Of a DNA stretch of 64,000 nucleotides, positions 51,346 through 64,000 are shown one piece after another. Position numbers and translations under genes: made by a program. The notes under the pieces are model-generated. The model saw only the letters and a program-made list of their open reading frames with translations. It made no database searches and had not been told where the DNA came from. The stretch is from NCBI GenBank assembly GCA_963573385.1, contig CAUYLG010027054.1, positions 1 through 64,000 on the forward strand, in the 5' to 3' direction. How positions within the stretch are numbered: position 1 is the first letter of the stretch; the number at the start of each line of letters is the position of its first letter. The stretch is from Cacajao melanocephalus (lineage: Eukaryota > Chordata > Mammalia > Primates > Pitheciidae).

Positions 51346-52265
51346 ATTCCAGAGTAATTTTCAATAGCATAACATTTTATTTCTTGCTTGTTCATTAGCA
51401 ATAGATTGTCATTTGGTTTCTTATCACTGAAAACATGTGAATTATTACATATAAAATTCCAGAAACGTATTAATCTTCTCAATCGTTTGTATCAAAATTT
51501 GCTTCATCACTTTCACTTTTAGAGCATGTGCAGCTTGTTTACAAAGTCCCCGATAACTAACCCCATACTTGATTTGTCTGTTTTCTGCAAGTGGAACACA
51601 TATACATAATATTTTGCACCAAGATTGTTATGATGAAATTGGAAATATTATTTGAAGTATTACTTTCATTCTCCCTAGAAAATGCTAATGTACAAACCCA
51701 ATATAAATGTGAAATGCCCCTTTGAACCATAAATACTCCAGGTTTCAGACTTCATTTTAACTAGCCATTGAAACTTACTAGGTTCTTGGGTAAGTTCTCT
51801 ACCATTCCTCTGGTGACAGAATACTTTCAAATGCCTTATGGAAATATTCTTTCTATTTCTTCAAATGTATACCAAATGATAGCTCCTCTTCCTGATTCTT
51901 CAATTCTCAGGGCTAAGGCAATAAGCAAACTATTTTTCTGTATTTCTCCCAGCTCCACTCTTGATGAGGCAAATTCATACTTAGAAGACTACAGAAGGGC
52001 TTTGCAGACACTCCTCTGCTATACTAGAAATATCAAAAGAAAGTATCCAAGAAAGGGCATATTTAGGGCTATTATATCACCATGAAGAGTGTCCTAGAGC
52101 AAACAGAACACTAACCTCTTTCTTCATGTGACATTAGACAATGCTAATTGTTTCCCTGGAGAAGAGTCAAACCTGGGAGTTCAAGTCTGCAGAAGGGCTA
52201 TGTTTGTTTCATGCAATAGCCTGCTTTCAAGAAAAGTTTGAAGAAAAGTTTGAAGTTTCCTCAAA
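51346..52265. other. Intergenic sequence
   Basis: Holds an open frame of 105 codons (51768-52085) with no recognised family. Not called as a gene. Confidence 0.45.
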
Positions 52266-52267
52266 AA

Positions 52268-52605
52268 ACTAAAAATTTAGATACTGTATTATTCAGCAGT
52301 CCTACTGCTGGGTATATACCCAAAAGAAAGGAAATCAGTAATATCAAAAAGATATCAGCACTCTTATGTTTGTTATAGCACTGTTTACAGTAGTTAAGAT
52401 TTGGGAGTAAACTAAGCAACCGTCAACAGATGAATGGTAGAGAAAATGTCATACATATACACAGTGGAATACTATTCAGCCCTAAGAAAGAATTAGATCC
52501 AGTGATTTGCCACAACACGGAACTGGAGATCATTATGTTAAGTGAAATAAGCCAGGCACAGAAAGACAAACCTCGAAATTCTCATTTGTTTGTGACATCC
52601 AGTAA
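52268..52605 (+). mobile_element. L1MA-type ORF2 fragment
   Basis: TTCAGCAGTCCTACTGCTGG, GGGTATATACCCAAAAGAAA, TGGAATACTATTCAGCCCTA and AGTGAAATAAGCCAGGCACA. Broken frame. Confidence 0.8.
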
Positions 52606-53326
52606 ATTTGTTTGGGAGATAACCTGAAAGAAAAGTCCTGCCAACCTTCCGACTGTATTCAATCTTATGTTCTCTAGAATATTTTCATACTACAGGAGCA
52701 CATTATCTTCTAGGAGATTAGATTTCAAATGATATTTTAAGAAGTATATAAATTTTCTGATATTCAAATGGTGTTTTGGTGTTTTAGTGTTTTAGGATCA
52801 CACTTTATAGGACTATATGTTTGAAAATTACCCCAAAATACATGTGTACAGAATGTAAGCATATTTTAAATGACCCACAAGTTGTCAACTTAGGCATGAG
52901 AAAAAATTCAGTAAACTAGGAAATTTAAGTTGAAAGAGAAGATATATTAAGAAAGTAGGTATAGAACATTTTACTTGGGCAAAATGTAAACTTTACTAAA
53001 CTTTATGGTGAAAGACTTGCAATAAAAATAAAATTAAAACTATCTAGCATCAAAATGTTATATCTGATCCAGAAGAGGAAATTAAAATTAAATTTCTTTA
53101 ACTAAAAAAATACAAGGAGTTGTGAACATGCATCAGTGTGTCAAATCATTTTCACTCTAGGAATTTCTTGTTTTCATTCTGTCACCAATTTTTGTGACCT
53201 TAGTTTTTGGCCAATTTCCCAGTTTGACCTAATGACTAAGATGTTTTCAAAGCTGAATGATTCACCATGGAATGTTCCACCTTTGTTGTTTGTGTCAGGA
53301 ACTGGCTTTAAACTTCTTGAGCTATT
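52606..53326. other. AT-rich intergenic sequence
   Basis: Nothing recognised. Confidence 0.4.
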
Positions 53327-53620
53327 TATTTTTTGAGATGGCATTTTGCTCTTGTTGCCCAGGCCGAAGTGCAATGACATGATCTTGGCTTTCCTCAACC
53401 TCCGCCTTCTGGGTTCAAGCGATTCTCTTGCCTCAGCCTGCCAAGTATCTGGGAACTACAGGCATGCACCACCACGCCTGGCTAATGTTTGTATTTTTAG
53501 TAGAGATGGAGCTCCTCCATGCTGGTAAGGCTGGTCTTGAACTCCCAACCTTAGGTAATCCGCCTGCCTTGGTTTCCCAAAAAGCTGGGATTACAGGCAT
53601 GAGCCACAGCACCCAGCCTT
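53327..53620 (-). mobile_element. Alu
   Basis: Inverted copy ending GAGCCACAGCACCCAGCC. Confidence 0.9.
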
Positions 53621-54179
53621 CTTGAGCTTTTTAATGGTAAACATTGTCAAAAACAGTCTCTCAAGAATTTAATGCCTTAAATTATGCATTTAGCTATTAT
53701 CAGACAAGAGATAAACAATTGTATGCCCTTGGCAGAAACCAGGTAAGTACAGTGAACTCTTTAACAAAAAAAATAAGAGAGGTAGGAGAAAAAAACATAA
53801 GCTTGAATATGTATATCTAACAGCTTTAAGAGATGTGAAATATGAATTGGCCACAAATTTTCTGGAATTGGTAATATACATGAATTTTCATATGCAGGAC
53901 ACAAAATGAATCTCAAGTACAATAAATAAATATAAACTCACTCCTGGATTACATCATAATGACAAAGAGAGCAAACTTAAAAGCCAGAAATAAAACACGA
54001 ATTAACTGTGAAGTAAAGATAACAAGACTGCAGTGAATATGTTAAAAGCAAACTTGAAAGCCAAAATGTAAGGGGATATAGGAATGTAAAAAATGGTTCA
54101 GACACTGTAGACAAGACTACGCTAGTTTCTAGAAAAAGTAAACATGCAGTTACCATTATGGCCAAGTAAGGCACTCTTG

Positions 54180-54620
54180 AGCATTTATCAAATTCCTGTA
54201 CACAAATATTCACAGCAACTTTCTGCTAGCACAAAACTGGAAACAAACAAAATTTCCTTCAAGGGTAAATGGTTGAACAAACTGTGAAACATCCACACCA
54301 TAGAATACTACGCAACAATGAAAAAGAACAAACTACTGATACATACACAGCAACTAGGATGGATCTGAAGAACAATATGCTGAATAAAAAATGTCAGTCT
54401 CAAAAAGCTATGCCCTCTCATTCTGGTTATATAACTTTTTTTGAAATGACAAAATTATAAAGATTGAGACAATAATAGAAAATAGTAGTTGCTGGGGGGT
54501 TGAGGCGGATGGCTGTGATTGTTAAATTATAGCTATCATGAGGGTTTCTTAGAACTGAACTCCTCTATTTTGACTGTGTTGATGTATAGAAACTACACAT
54601 ATGTTAAAATTGCATAAAAG
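54180..54620 (+). mobile_element. Old L1 (L1M) fragment
   Basis: ATAGAATACTACGCAACAAT, GGATGGATCTGAAGAACAAT and TAGTAGTTGCTGGGGGGTTG follow old-L1 order. Confidence 0.65.
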
Positions 54621-55077
54621 GAATACACTTACAGACACATGAGTGAATACAAAATACCTGAAATTGAAGATTCATACACTGTATCAATGTCAATTTCCTG
54701 TTGTGATATTTCACTATAATTATGAAAAATGTAATCATTAGGGGAAACCAGCTGGAGGATGTGAGGGAACACTGTATTATTTTTTAAAACAGCATGAAAA
54801 TTCCAAAACAATAAGTTTTTTAAAATTTACTTCAAGAAATAAAAATTTAAAAAGATTAAAAAGGAGGAGATTGACTGTCAAAAATTCAAAGAGAATTGTC
54901 AATTGCCATATTTTATTCCAAATTGCAGTAGTTTGTAAGAGTACAGAATCCTTAAGGGCTGAGAGAAAATAAATATTAACTGAAAATATTATATCCAGCT
55001 CAATTTTCTATTTAAAAAAGCAAGTCAATACTTTTAAAAAGACAACTAAAACTGAGGATCTTTTCGACATACCTCAT

Positions 55078-55335
55078 TGTTATAGACTGAATAGTGCTCT
55101 GCCCTCCAAATGTATATGCTGAAGTCCTGACCCCTGATGTATTTGGAGACAGGACCATTAAAGAGATAATAAAGATTAAATGAAATCATAAATGATGGGA
55201 CCTAATTGGATAGGATTGGTGGTGTCCTTACAAAAAGAAGAGACACCCAAGCTTTCTCTCTCCTCTGTGCCCAGAGAAGAGGCTATGTGCGAACACAGTA
55301 AGGAGGTAGCTGTCTACAAGCCAAGAAGAGAATCT
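55078..55335 (+). mobile_element. Old LTR-like repeat (MaLR-like, uncertain)
   Basis: TATATGCTGAAGTCCTGACC, TATTTGGAGACAGGACC and TGTCTACAAGCCAAGAAGAG form a string common in mammalian genomes. I am not sure of the family. Confidence 0.4.
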
Positions 55336-55849
55336 TTATGATTAGATTTTTTATCTTAAGAAATCTTTGCCTCAACAAGCTTGTAAAAGTATTCTGTTGT
55401 GTTTTATTCTAAAATAGTTTTTAAGTGTTTATGAGGCTTATTAAACTTTTTGTCCTATAAAAGAGATAGAGAAAAGAATCTGGACAGATTTAGCAGTGTC
55501 TCCTGTTTTCTTTTCCTTGAAGAGGGGAATGGGAGGGAGTGGTGGAGCTATCAACATTTATCCCTTTTCCTCCTGAGAACCTGCCAGTAGGATTCTGAAG
55601 GAATAGGCTTTGATTGGATGTATGTTAGAATTTTTCATTCTTCTCCCATTTTTGTTTCACTTTTCCTCATATTCTCTATTTGTTTGCAATGTGAATAATT
55701 CTTAAGGTCTGACAGCCTATTTAATACTTCTGTTTTAATTTATGTCTAACATGTTATTGCAAGTTTTTAAAAATAAAGCCACATATATATCACCATATTA
55801 CACAGTGATCTCAGTATTTCCTCAAGTAAATGAAACACTCAAAATTCTG

Positions 55850-56305
55850 CATGCAAAAATTTAGAGCAACTTTCTTCATAATCACCAAAAATTTGAAAAA
55901 ATCTGTATATCCTTTAACCACTGAATGGAAAAACAAATTGTAGTAATTTTATACAATGGAATTCTACTCACCAATAAAAAGGAATAAGACATTGATTCAC
56001 ACAAATACATAAAATAATCTTAAATACAGTTTGCTAAGCAAAGAAAGCTAGGCTCAATTGGCTATATAGTAGGATTCTAAATATATGACATTCTGAAAAA
56101 GGCAAGACTACAGGGAGGGAAACCTATTAGTGGTTGCCAGGAGTTGAGAAATAGAGGATGGGAAGATATTTTCTGTTAAAGAGATGAATAATAACAGGTT
56201 CATGACTATGTGGTAATGAGGTGATGAATATATTTCTTATATGTTTGCCCAAATCCATAGACTGTTAGAAAGTCTATACCCTACTACAAAGCATGAACTT
56301 TACTG
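55850..56305 (+). mobile_element. Old L1 (L1M) fragment
   Basis: TGGAATTCTACTCACCAATA and TAGTGGTTGCCAGGAGTTGA. Decayed. Confidence 0.6.
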
Positions 56306-57125
56306 TATGCTAATTTAAAAAATTAATTAGCATGTCAAGGGATCCCAGATTAGAATATAGACTGTGATAAACGGATCTAACCATTTTACAAATGTATGAT
56401 ACATGTGCACTGATAGGGTTGGAAAAAGATGAGTTGACTTTTCTAACTTCAGTAAACGATGTTTTGACTACAGAATGGATGGCTAAAGAAAAAGGCACAC
56501 GTAAACAATGTACTCTAGTTGGTAAATTTGTTTCTCACAGCAGTATGAGGTTATCAATTCTCACAGCATTTTCCATGAATACTAAGGTTGATGCAATAAA
56601 TAAATCAATTGTAGATAAGGGGAGCTAAGTTTCTCATGTCAAAGAAAGATGTCATAAATATGCAGAGTGATGACTAGAGCAAAACTTACTGTGCTGTATT
56701 AGAGGTGGAAATATGAACATATGTTCTTTTAAATATGTGTACAGATACATACAGGAATAAATATTGACAGGTATATATAAATGGGTTAGGATATACACAT
56801 TGTGGAAGCAGTGACATACCAGCAGCAATAAGCATACCCAGCCCCTGAGATCTTAGTGTCAAATTCTCATTCTGGAATTAAAGGAAACAGGGATCCCTAG
56901 AGAAATGGTTCTGTTTGGGGGTGGGGTAGAGAAAAGACATAATGAGCCTAAAAATAAAATGTGTCAGAACGTAAGAACTCTAAAGACATCTTTAGAATAG
57001 TGAATATCTGAATGATGGGATCTTTCCTTAACAAAAACCTAATGTGTTCTGCTAAACACAGCATTGTGTAACTGTAGATTGTATCAGTGTACTTTGTAAT
57101 ATTAAGGAAATTATTTTCTATTCCT
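56306..57125. other. AT-rich intergenic sequence
   Basis: The 78-codon frame at 56392-56628 has no family resemblance. Nothing else recognised. Confidence 0.4.
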
Positions 57126-57344
57126 CGTTTTCTCAGAGTGGCTTTTTAATTTGTTTTGTTTTGCAAATGAACATTGACTTCTGTATAAATCTTTTCTGCA
57201 TCTATTTAGATGATCAAACAGTTTTCTTATTTAGTCTATTAATATGACAAAATATATTGATTGATTTTTAGATGTTGAACCAGACTTGTATTCATGAAAT
57301 GAACTTCAGTCACTTGATATATATGTAAAATACATACAGACAGA

Positions 57345-57351
57345 CACACAG

Positions 57352-57378
<27 letters not shown>
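57345..57378. repeat. (CA)n microsatellite
   Basis: About 16 dinucleotide repeats inside the L1 fragment. Confidence 0.92.
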
Positions 57379-57383
<5 letters not shown>

Positions 57384-58062
57384 ATATTCTATTTGCTAGT
57401 ATTTTCTGTATTCAGGAAAGAAATTGTTTTATAGTTATCTTTTTTATAATGCCTCTGTAATGTAATGTAATGGTATTAGGATAAAACTGGACTCATAAAG
57501 TAGGTAGCCAAGTGGTCCCTCCTCTGTTTTTGTGAAGGTATTATATAAAATTGATATTATTTCTTCCTTAAATATTTGGTAGAATTTACCCGTGAAGCAA
57601 TATGGGCCTGATGTTTGATGTTTTGGAAAGTTTTTAGCTATAAATTTAATTTATTTAATAGACTTGATATTATTCACATTGCATTTTTTTTTCTTTTGAG
57701 TGACTTTGGGTGAATTAAGTCTTTCTTAGAACTGATCAATTCCATATGAGTTATCAAACTTACAGGTATGGAGTTGTTCATAGAATTTTCTTATTAACAT
57801 TTTAGTATCTTTAGGACCAGTAGTTACTTCCCCCTTTTCATTTTTGATACTGGTAATTTTTGTGTTCTCTCTTTTGTTCTTGTTCAGCCAGGTTAGTGGC
57901 TAAGTTTTAATATTTTCAAATAACAAGTTTTTAATTCATTGATTTTAAAAATTATTTTTGTTTTATATTTCATTGATTTCTGCTCATCTCTGTAATTTCT
58001 CTTTTTCTTTTTGTGTAAGGTTTAATTTTCTCTTCTTCAGTGTCTTAAATAAAACCCTGCAT

Positions 58063-58372
58063 GGCTGGCCACGGTGGCTTACACAGGTAATTTCAGAACT
58101 TTGGGTGGCCAAGGTGGGTAGATTGCTTGAGGTCAAAAGCTCAAGACCAGTCTGGCCAACATTGTGAAACCCTGTCTCTACCAAGAATATAAAAATGAGC
58201 CAGGCATGGTGGTGTGTTCGTATAGTCTCAGCTACTTGGGAGGCTGAAGCATGAGAACTGCTGGAATCCAGGAGGTGGAGGTTACAGTGAGCCAAGATGG
58301 CACTACTGCACTCCATCCTGGGCAACAGAGTGAGACTCTGTCTCAAATTAAATAAATAAATAAATAAACAAA
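58063..58372 (+). mobile_element. Alu
   Basis: Begins GGCTGGCCACGGTGGCTTAC and ends with an (AAAT)n tail. Confidence 0.9.
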
Positions 58373-59230
58373 CATCTTGGTTATTGATTTTATATTTTTT
58401 ATTTGCTGTTATGAACATTTAATACTACAAATTTCTCTCTATTAATTTAGCTGCATGCCATATATTTTGATAACCTGTGTTTTTATTTGCATTCAGTTTA
58501 CAATATTTTTTAAGTTGTCCTTGAAATTTATTTGCATTTACTTTACAATATTTTTTAAGTTATCCTTGAAACTTCTCTTTTACCCATGGTTTATTTTAAC
58601 GTGTTGTTTAATTTCCAAATACTTGAGTTTTCCCAGATATCTCTTGGTCATTGATTTCTAGTTCTGATTGGTCTGAGAACTTAACTTGTATGACTCCTAT
58701 TCATTTTCATTTGTTATGTTTTGTTTTATGATCCGGATATGGTCACTCTCAGTGGCATATGCCATGTGCATTTGATAAGGATCTGTATTCTGCTGTTCCT
58801 GGGTAAAGTATTATACATTCAAATTGTTGATTATGTTCAGGTCATCTATATCCTTATTGATTTTCTCCCTGATTCTTTATCGATTTTCTCCCTGATTCTT
58901 TATCAACTACTGAGACGAGAATGCTGGAGTTTCCACCTATAATTTGGAATTTGTCTATTTTTCTTTCAGATCTGTCTGTTTTGCCTTAAACATTCACTTA
59001 TCTTTCAGAATAATTAAAAGTAAATGTTTTTTCCACGTCTGATGTTCTCCATTTTGTTGCAAAGTTCCAAATTTCTGAGCTTTTACACTGTGAATCACAG
59101 TCACTTTAAATGTCTTGTCTTCTATGTGAGTTTAGTTCTGATTACTGCTGTCTTTTCAGATTGCATTTTATTGTGTATTTTCATATTCCTTTTAATTATG
59201 TTGAAAAAATTGTGTGTTCAAAGCTGAACA

Positions 59231-60800
59231 TAGGATAGAAGATACAGAAGTAAATGTTTTCATGTTTGGAAATGAGATGGCCTTTTTTCCTACTGTCTTT
59301 ATTCACGGGTTTGTGTTTGTGTAGTTGAGTTGGGTTTGAAGTTTGTTCCCCTTTGGCTTTGGGTCTCCTAACCTGAATTTCTGTGTTTCCTGTGCACTAC
59401 TCCAGAGATAGAAACTGTTTCTGGGCTATCTTCCAGTTGGAATTCTTTACTTGATTCTTATCAGTATGGTTTTGGAAGGAAAAGATGTTCTGGGGAAGCC
59501 TTGGTGTTAGGCAGGCACTGTGTATACCTGGTCCTTGAGGGATTGTCCTTCACCAGTGTTTCTGTCTTCTCCCAATGGCTGACTCTCTGCCAGTTATAGA
59601 GTTTCTTTGTTTTATTTTGTTTTTCTATTCCCTTCCTCAGTCTTCAGTGCCAGGCTACTGTTTGGTTGCCATTACCCTGCAGAGTAAGGCTTGTCTTCTT
59701 TAGGTACATAGGGTGAGTGGGACATGGTCTAGGTGAACTCTCAGTGCTGGCTTCTGTTCCTCTTTTTCAGCTACAGCGCATTTCCACAAATTCCCTTAAA
59801 CAAATCTTATTAACCTTTTCCCAAGCAGATTAAAGGTTTTGCTACTTAAAGAAACAGAAGAAATAGATTTGGACAGACTTTGCTCAATGACTGCTGTTCC
59901 TCTTATCCAGCCAGGCCAACAGATATGCTTTCTGTGGTGTCTGTCCATCTTCCATATGAGTAACTGGAGGGGGCCTAGAGAACAAAGCCCACAAGAGGAG
60001 GCAGAGTCCCCAGGTCTCCCAGGTATGCTTCATCCTGAATACTCTCATGCTAGCCTACAGTCTTGCTTTTAGCAACTTGTTAAGCAATTGTAGGTGAAAA
60101 CTCTTCACAGTTTATTCAGTATTTAATGGCATCTGTCCTGGATAAACAAGTGCTTATGTCCTGTGTCTCCCTGCAGGCTTCTTTTTCTGACCAGATTTCT
60201 AGTCAGTTGTTTGCCCTGAGAACTCAGTCACCTAATGGGCTTCAGAAAAGTCATTATGTGGTTAGTTTGAAGTTTGCCCAGATTAATTATTTGTTGCAAG
60301 GAAGGGCACAATGATCTTTCCATTTCTTTAAATCTCTATGCTGAAACTATACCATGCCCATATTAATTATATTATTATTTATTAAACACTGTTTTCACAG
60401 ACGTTTTACATTCTGTCTTTGATAGTTTCTGTTTCTTAAGGGCTTAGGGATATGCTGTTGATTCTTTCTTATTTTATTCTGTTATTTTTTAAGGGTTCAT
60501 ATTTTATTGATATTTTACCAGGAGGCTAATTTGGGATTGATCCACCAAAGGGGATAATTTTACTTATAGTATAAGCCAGGGAACCACTTTAGACCATTTC
60601 CAGACTTCTAGCAACATTCTAAGGCTCAGCTTTCTTAGCTTGTTTGGGCCCAGTAGGAAGTGTCAAACTCAGGATTAGAACATTTGCTCCTCAGGGAAAT
60701 GCCAATTTTCTCATTTGTGAGCTGTTTTTTTTTTTCTTTTTCCTTTGCCTTTATCTTTTTTCTTCCTCTTCTTGTGAATCTAGTGATATATTTAAAATAT
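59231..60800. other. Intergenic sequence, moderately less AT-rich
   Basis: Open frames at 59839-60314 and 60635-60949 have no family resemblance. No repeat recognised with confidence. Confidence 0.4.
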
Positions 60801-60801
60801 G

Positions 60802-61170
60802 CAATATGGTTTGGGCTGTGTCTCCACCCAAACATCATCTTGAATTGTAGTTCCCATAATCCCCACGTGTCATGGGAGGGACCCAGTGGGAGGGGAATCA
60901 TGGAGACGGTTAACCCCATGCAGCTGTCCTCATGATAGTGAGTTCTCACGAGATCTGATGCTTTTATAATAGGTTCTTTTTTCTTTGCTTGACACTTTTC
61001 TCTACTGACACTATATGAAGAAGGATGTGTTTCTTCCCCTTCTGCCGTGATTGTAAGTTTCCTGAGCCCTTCCCAGCCATGCAGAATAGTGAGTCAATTA
61101 AACCTCTTCTCTTCATAAATTACCTAGTCTCAGGTATTTCTTCATAGCAATGTGGGAATGGACAAACACA
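60802..61170 (+). mobile_element. THE1/MST-type MaLR solo LTR
   Basis: A 369-bp LTR with ATATGGTTTGGGCTGTGTCT, TAATCCCCACGTGTCATGG and TTAAACCTCTTCTCTTCATA, ending AAACACA. A perfect 5-bp duplication ATATG flanks it (60797-60801 and 61171-61175). The first two bases are CA instead of TG. Confidence 0.92.
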
Positions 61171-61175
61171 ATATG

Positions 61176-63000
61176 TTTTGTTGAAAACTTAGTCCTATTA
61201 TATTGACCTCTGTAAAATTGTCTATTTTTAAACTACAAAGACAGCATATTCATGTGGCTCAACCTTGTTTTTTGTAATAGATTCTTTCAGAATACCTCTT
61301 CCACTATATTGCTCAATAAATATATTGTTTTCCCTGCCTTTGTTAATATCTAAAATATTATTTATTTATGCTGGATATTTTTAAGGGTAGAAAGAAGTGA
61401 TTACAGGGATTCCAAATAATGAGGCCTTGGTAAGCACACACATGCAATTTGGAATGTTCATAATAAATTTAGAGTGAAGTGACCATTTATATTTTATGAT
61501 AATTAGTAAGAAGAAAGTTTATAAAAGCAAATAAGGCCTTTTTTTGAGGGCTTTTTTGTTTTAAAAGGCTTAAAATGCTCATTTAACATTTTTGCTTATA
61601 GGATATAAGCAAATTAGGGTCACCAAAGGATTGGAAATGAGGAAGAATTCTGACTTTTTAAAATGTCTTAATAAAATTCGTTTGAAACCAGAGTAAACAC
61701 AGGACTTGAAGATAGAACCTGAAGTTTAGAACACATCAAGAAGTTCTAATACTCTAGGCCTGAAGTAATTGGACTTAAGATGAGAAAAGTGGCAGCAAGA
61801 GTGAAAAAGAATGTGTCAAAAATGCTAGGATTTTACATTTGATGGACTGAAAGGAGAACAATAGATAAAAAAGACTTACAGTGATTCTAAGGTAAATCAC
61901 CTTACGGAGAAGAAATGTTCTATAAATAAAAAAGACAGTCCATGAAAAATCATTTAAGACCTTGCTGACTTTGAAGTATCTGGCCAACAAATATTCATTT
62001 AAAGGAAGGGAATTCTCTTCTGACATGAAACAAATACCCTAACATATGTGAACTGAGTATGAATATAAGCACCAAAATTATCTAAAAAATAGGTAAACTT
62101 AGACAAAAATTATAATCATTTTGGACTAGACTTAGTATAAAGGTAAGGCTACAGATCAAATTATTTTCTTGTTTCTGTCTTAGAAAAAACCTCTATATAC
62201 CAAATATTTTTGTTTCATTTGTTTTCTATGAGTATAGAAATTTGGCATGTAGATTTTGGGTCCTCTAAGAAAGGGCAGACGTCTCCTAAAATTATGAGAA
62301 TTCATTCATCTTGTGAAATGAGCCACAAGAAACATATACATATTAAGAATTAAAATAGTATTAGTAAGACACATTTATAGCTGGAGATTTGCCACACTCA
62401 GTTGACATTGTTTCATTGTTTTCGTTTACTATATAGTTTGTATGGTGCTTTTGGTTTCAAAAGAGCCATAATGCATAATTAGAAATTGAAGATGAAATGC
62501 ATCAATATTCATACACAAGAAGAACACATTCTTTCCCACAAAAAATTTTTTTCTTACTTTTTAGGATAGCTTTGAAATTGAGAAACCAGGTCACATCACT
62601 TTTCTCAGCAAAGTGCGAATTCTTGAAAGAATTACAGGTGATGAATATTTCAAGAATCATTTGCTCTGTAGTTGATTGCAATTTAAGTTCTTATGATTTC
62701 TAAGAGGTGCCTGCCAACTGAAAATATAAGAGAAATAAAACATACTAGGCCATATTCAGAAGCAAGTTTTAATTAAATTACAAATGCTAAACTGAAAGCT
62801 TCTTTCTAGAGTAGTATCATTAAATTGCAAAGTTTCAATCATTCACACTCTCACTTTCTTTCCTCTCTTTTTCTTTCTTTCAAAAAATAAAAATAAAAAA
62901 ATATATATACATTCACTAAATATAAAGGAATAATTTACTGCTGTGGCAATATCAATCTTATCAATGTTTATTCTGTCTATGCTTTATCCTGGGGGCAATT
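61176..63000. other. AT-rich intergenic sequence
   Basis: Nothing recognised. A T/C-rich run followed by an A-run lies at 62845-62905. Confidence 0.4.
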
Positions 63001-63652
63001 TATATATATATGCGTATATTTACATTTACTGATATATATATAAATATGTGTGTATTTATGTACATATTTATTCATACATAAATATATGTACACTTATATA
63101 TATTTATGCATATATATGTATATTTATATGCATATTTATATGCATATTTATGTATACATAAAATATTTATATATAAGTATGTATATGTATATGTATGTTT
63201 ATATACATATTTATGTATGTATAAATATATGTGTATATTCACATAGATATGAATGTATATATATTTATCTGTATATTTATATACATATTTATGTATATAT
63301 AAACATGTCTATATATCTATATAAATATGTATATTTATGTACATATAAATATGTTTATATATACCTATATGTGTATAAATATACATATAAATATGTACAT
63401 ACACATACATATGTATGTATGTGTACCTATGCATATATACATACATACATATGTATGTGTATATACATATTTATATGTATATTTATATACATATAGACAT
63501 ATAAATATATATTTATGTGTATATTTATATACATATCAGTATATATAAATATATTTGTGTACATTTGTGTGTATTTATATGTATAAACATATATAAATAC
63601 ATATATATTAATAAATCTATATCTGTATACATATATTTATTTATATACATAC
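63001..63652. repeat. AT-rich tract of ATATGTATATTTATACAT-type units
   Basis: About 650 bp made of short alternating-purine/pyrimidine words (TATATTTATGTA, ATACATATTTAT) on both strands, with many small palindromes. The apparent Tyr/Ile/Met-rich proteins in it are low-complexity artefacts. Confidence 0.92.
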
Positions 63653-64000
63653 ATAGAAGTAATTAGCTTAATTGGCAAATAAATTTTATTAATAGGTATT
63701 GAGAGAAATATATGCTAATCATTGTTTGAGGGGCTTTTCTAATCTTTTTTTATATGTATTATACTAAATAAAGAAATTGTGACTCAAAGATTTTTGAGTA
63801 ACATGCTTGCTTGAAATTCTATCATCTAGGAAGTGGCAGACTGTAAATTTAAGCCTAATTCTAAATACACATTTCATATTTTTTAAGTTATTATTTTGTA
63901 GAAATGAATTTTGGACAAGCTAAGTTAGAGGAAAGTGATAGTTTATTTCTTTTAGCTTTTGGACAAATGGTATTACCAATGACAGCTGGCACCATTTGAT
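63653..64000. other. AT-rich intergenic sequence to window end
   Basis: Nothing recognised. Confidence 0.4.

Larger units (their letters stand above)
57130..59015 (-). mobile_element. Old L1 (L1M) ORF2, interrupted by an Alu
   Basis: Reverse-oriented reverse-transcriptase and upstream ORF2 sequence: GATGTTGAACCAGACTTGTA, CTGGACTCATAAAGTAGGTA and, beyond the Alu, TCTTGGTCATTGATTTCTAG. Contains a (CA)n and two small tandem duplications. Confidence 0.7.

Noticed and set aside
51768..52085. Possible gene of 105 codons
   Set aside because: No recognised domain, splice partner or promoter. Chance open frame in intergenic sequence.
58483..58905. Possible CRISPR or satellite array
   Set aside because: Only two copies of each unit, inside an L1 fragment of a vertebrate genome.
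63050..63548. Open frame of 148 codons rich in Tyr, Ile and Met, plus an overlapping frame
   Set aside because: It lies wholly inside the AT-rich low-complexity tract, where TATATGTA words avoid stops by composition. No gene context.

Overview
This is vertebrate nuclear DNA from a simian primate. It is dense in Alu elements and also carries L1PA, L1M, MaLR and Tigger-like copies; its genes are split by GT-AG introns, and it holds a CpG-island promoter and two miRNA sequences known from human DDX5. No prokaryotic or plasmid features are present. The encoded POLG2 differs from the human protein as I recall it at roughly 6-9% of residues, while DDX5 appears identical. That fits a monkey, perhaps New World, better than a great ape, but I cannot name the species.

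Left part (1 to about 30.4 kb), gene-dense and Alu-rich, with the gene order of human 17q23-q24. POLG2 is on the minus strand; coding exons 1-5 (9347 down to 1321) are present and the later exons lie off the left edge. DDX5 is complete on the minus strand, with 13 coding exons from 18532 down to 12319 that give an intact 614-residue DEAD-box helicase. Its intron 11 carries mir-3064 and mir-5047. A CpG-island promoter (about 17.7-19.6 kb) is shared head-to-head with CEP95 on the plus strand, whose coding exons 1-5 (19495 to 28486) are intact and in frame.

Right part (about 31 kb to the end), AT-rich and gene-poor. No further CEP95 exon is visible in the 35.5 kb after exon 5, although the human gene has about 15 more and spans only some 30-35 kb in total. 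Alu density falls from about 20 copies in 30 kb to four in 33 kb. The sequence is instead made of old L1 fragments, MaLR LTRs (one with a perfect 5-bp target duplication), a solo ERV1-like LTR inserted in an L1, a Tigger-like remnant, microsatellites, a near-perfect 50-bp inverted repeat at 46.4 kb and a 650-bp AT-rich tract near 63.3 kb. The simplest reading is an evolutionary rearrangement breakpoint or an assembly join inside CEP95 intron 5, between 28.5 and 31 kb.

The three genes share no pathway. POLG2 supports mitochondrial DNA replication, DDX5 acts in splicing, transcription and miRNA processing, and CEP95 is centrosomal. The notable local logic is that DDX5, a Drosha cofactor, hosts a miRNA hairpin whose 3' arm runs into its own exon-12 splice acceptor.
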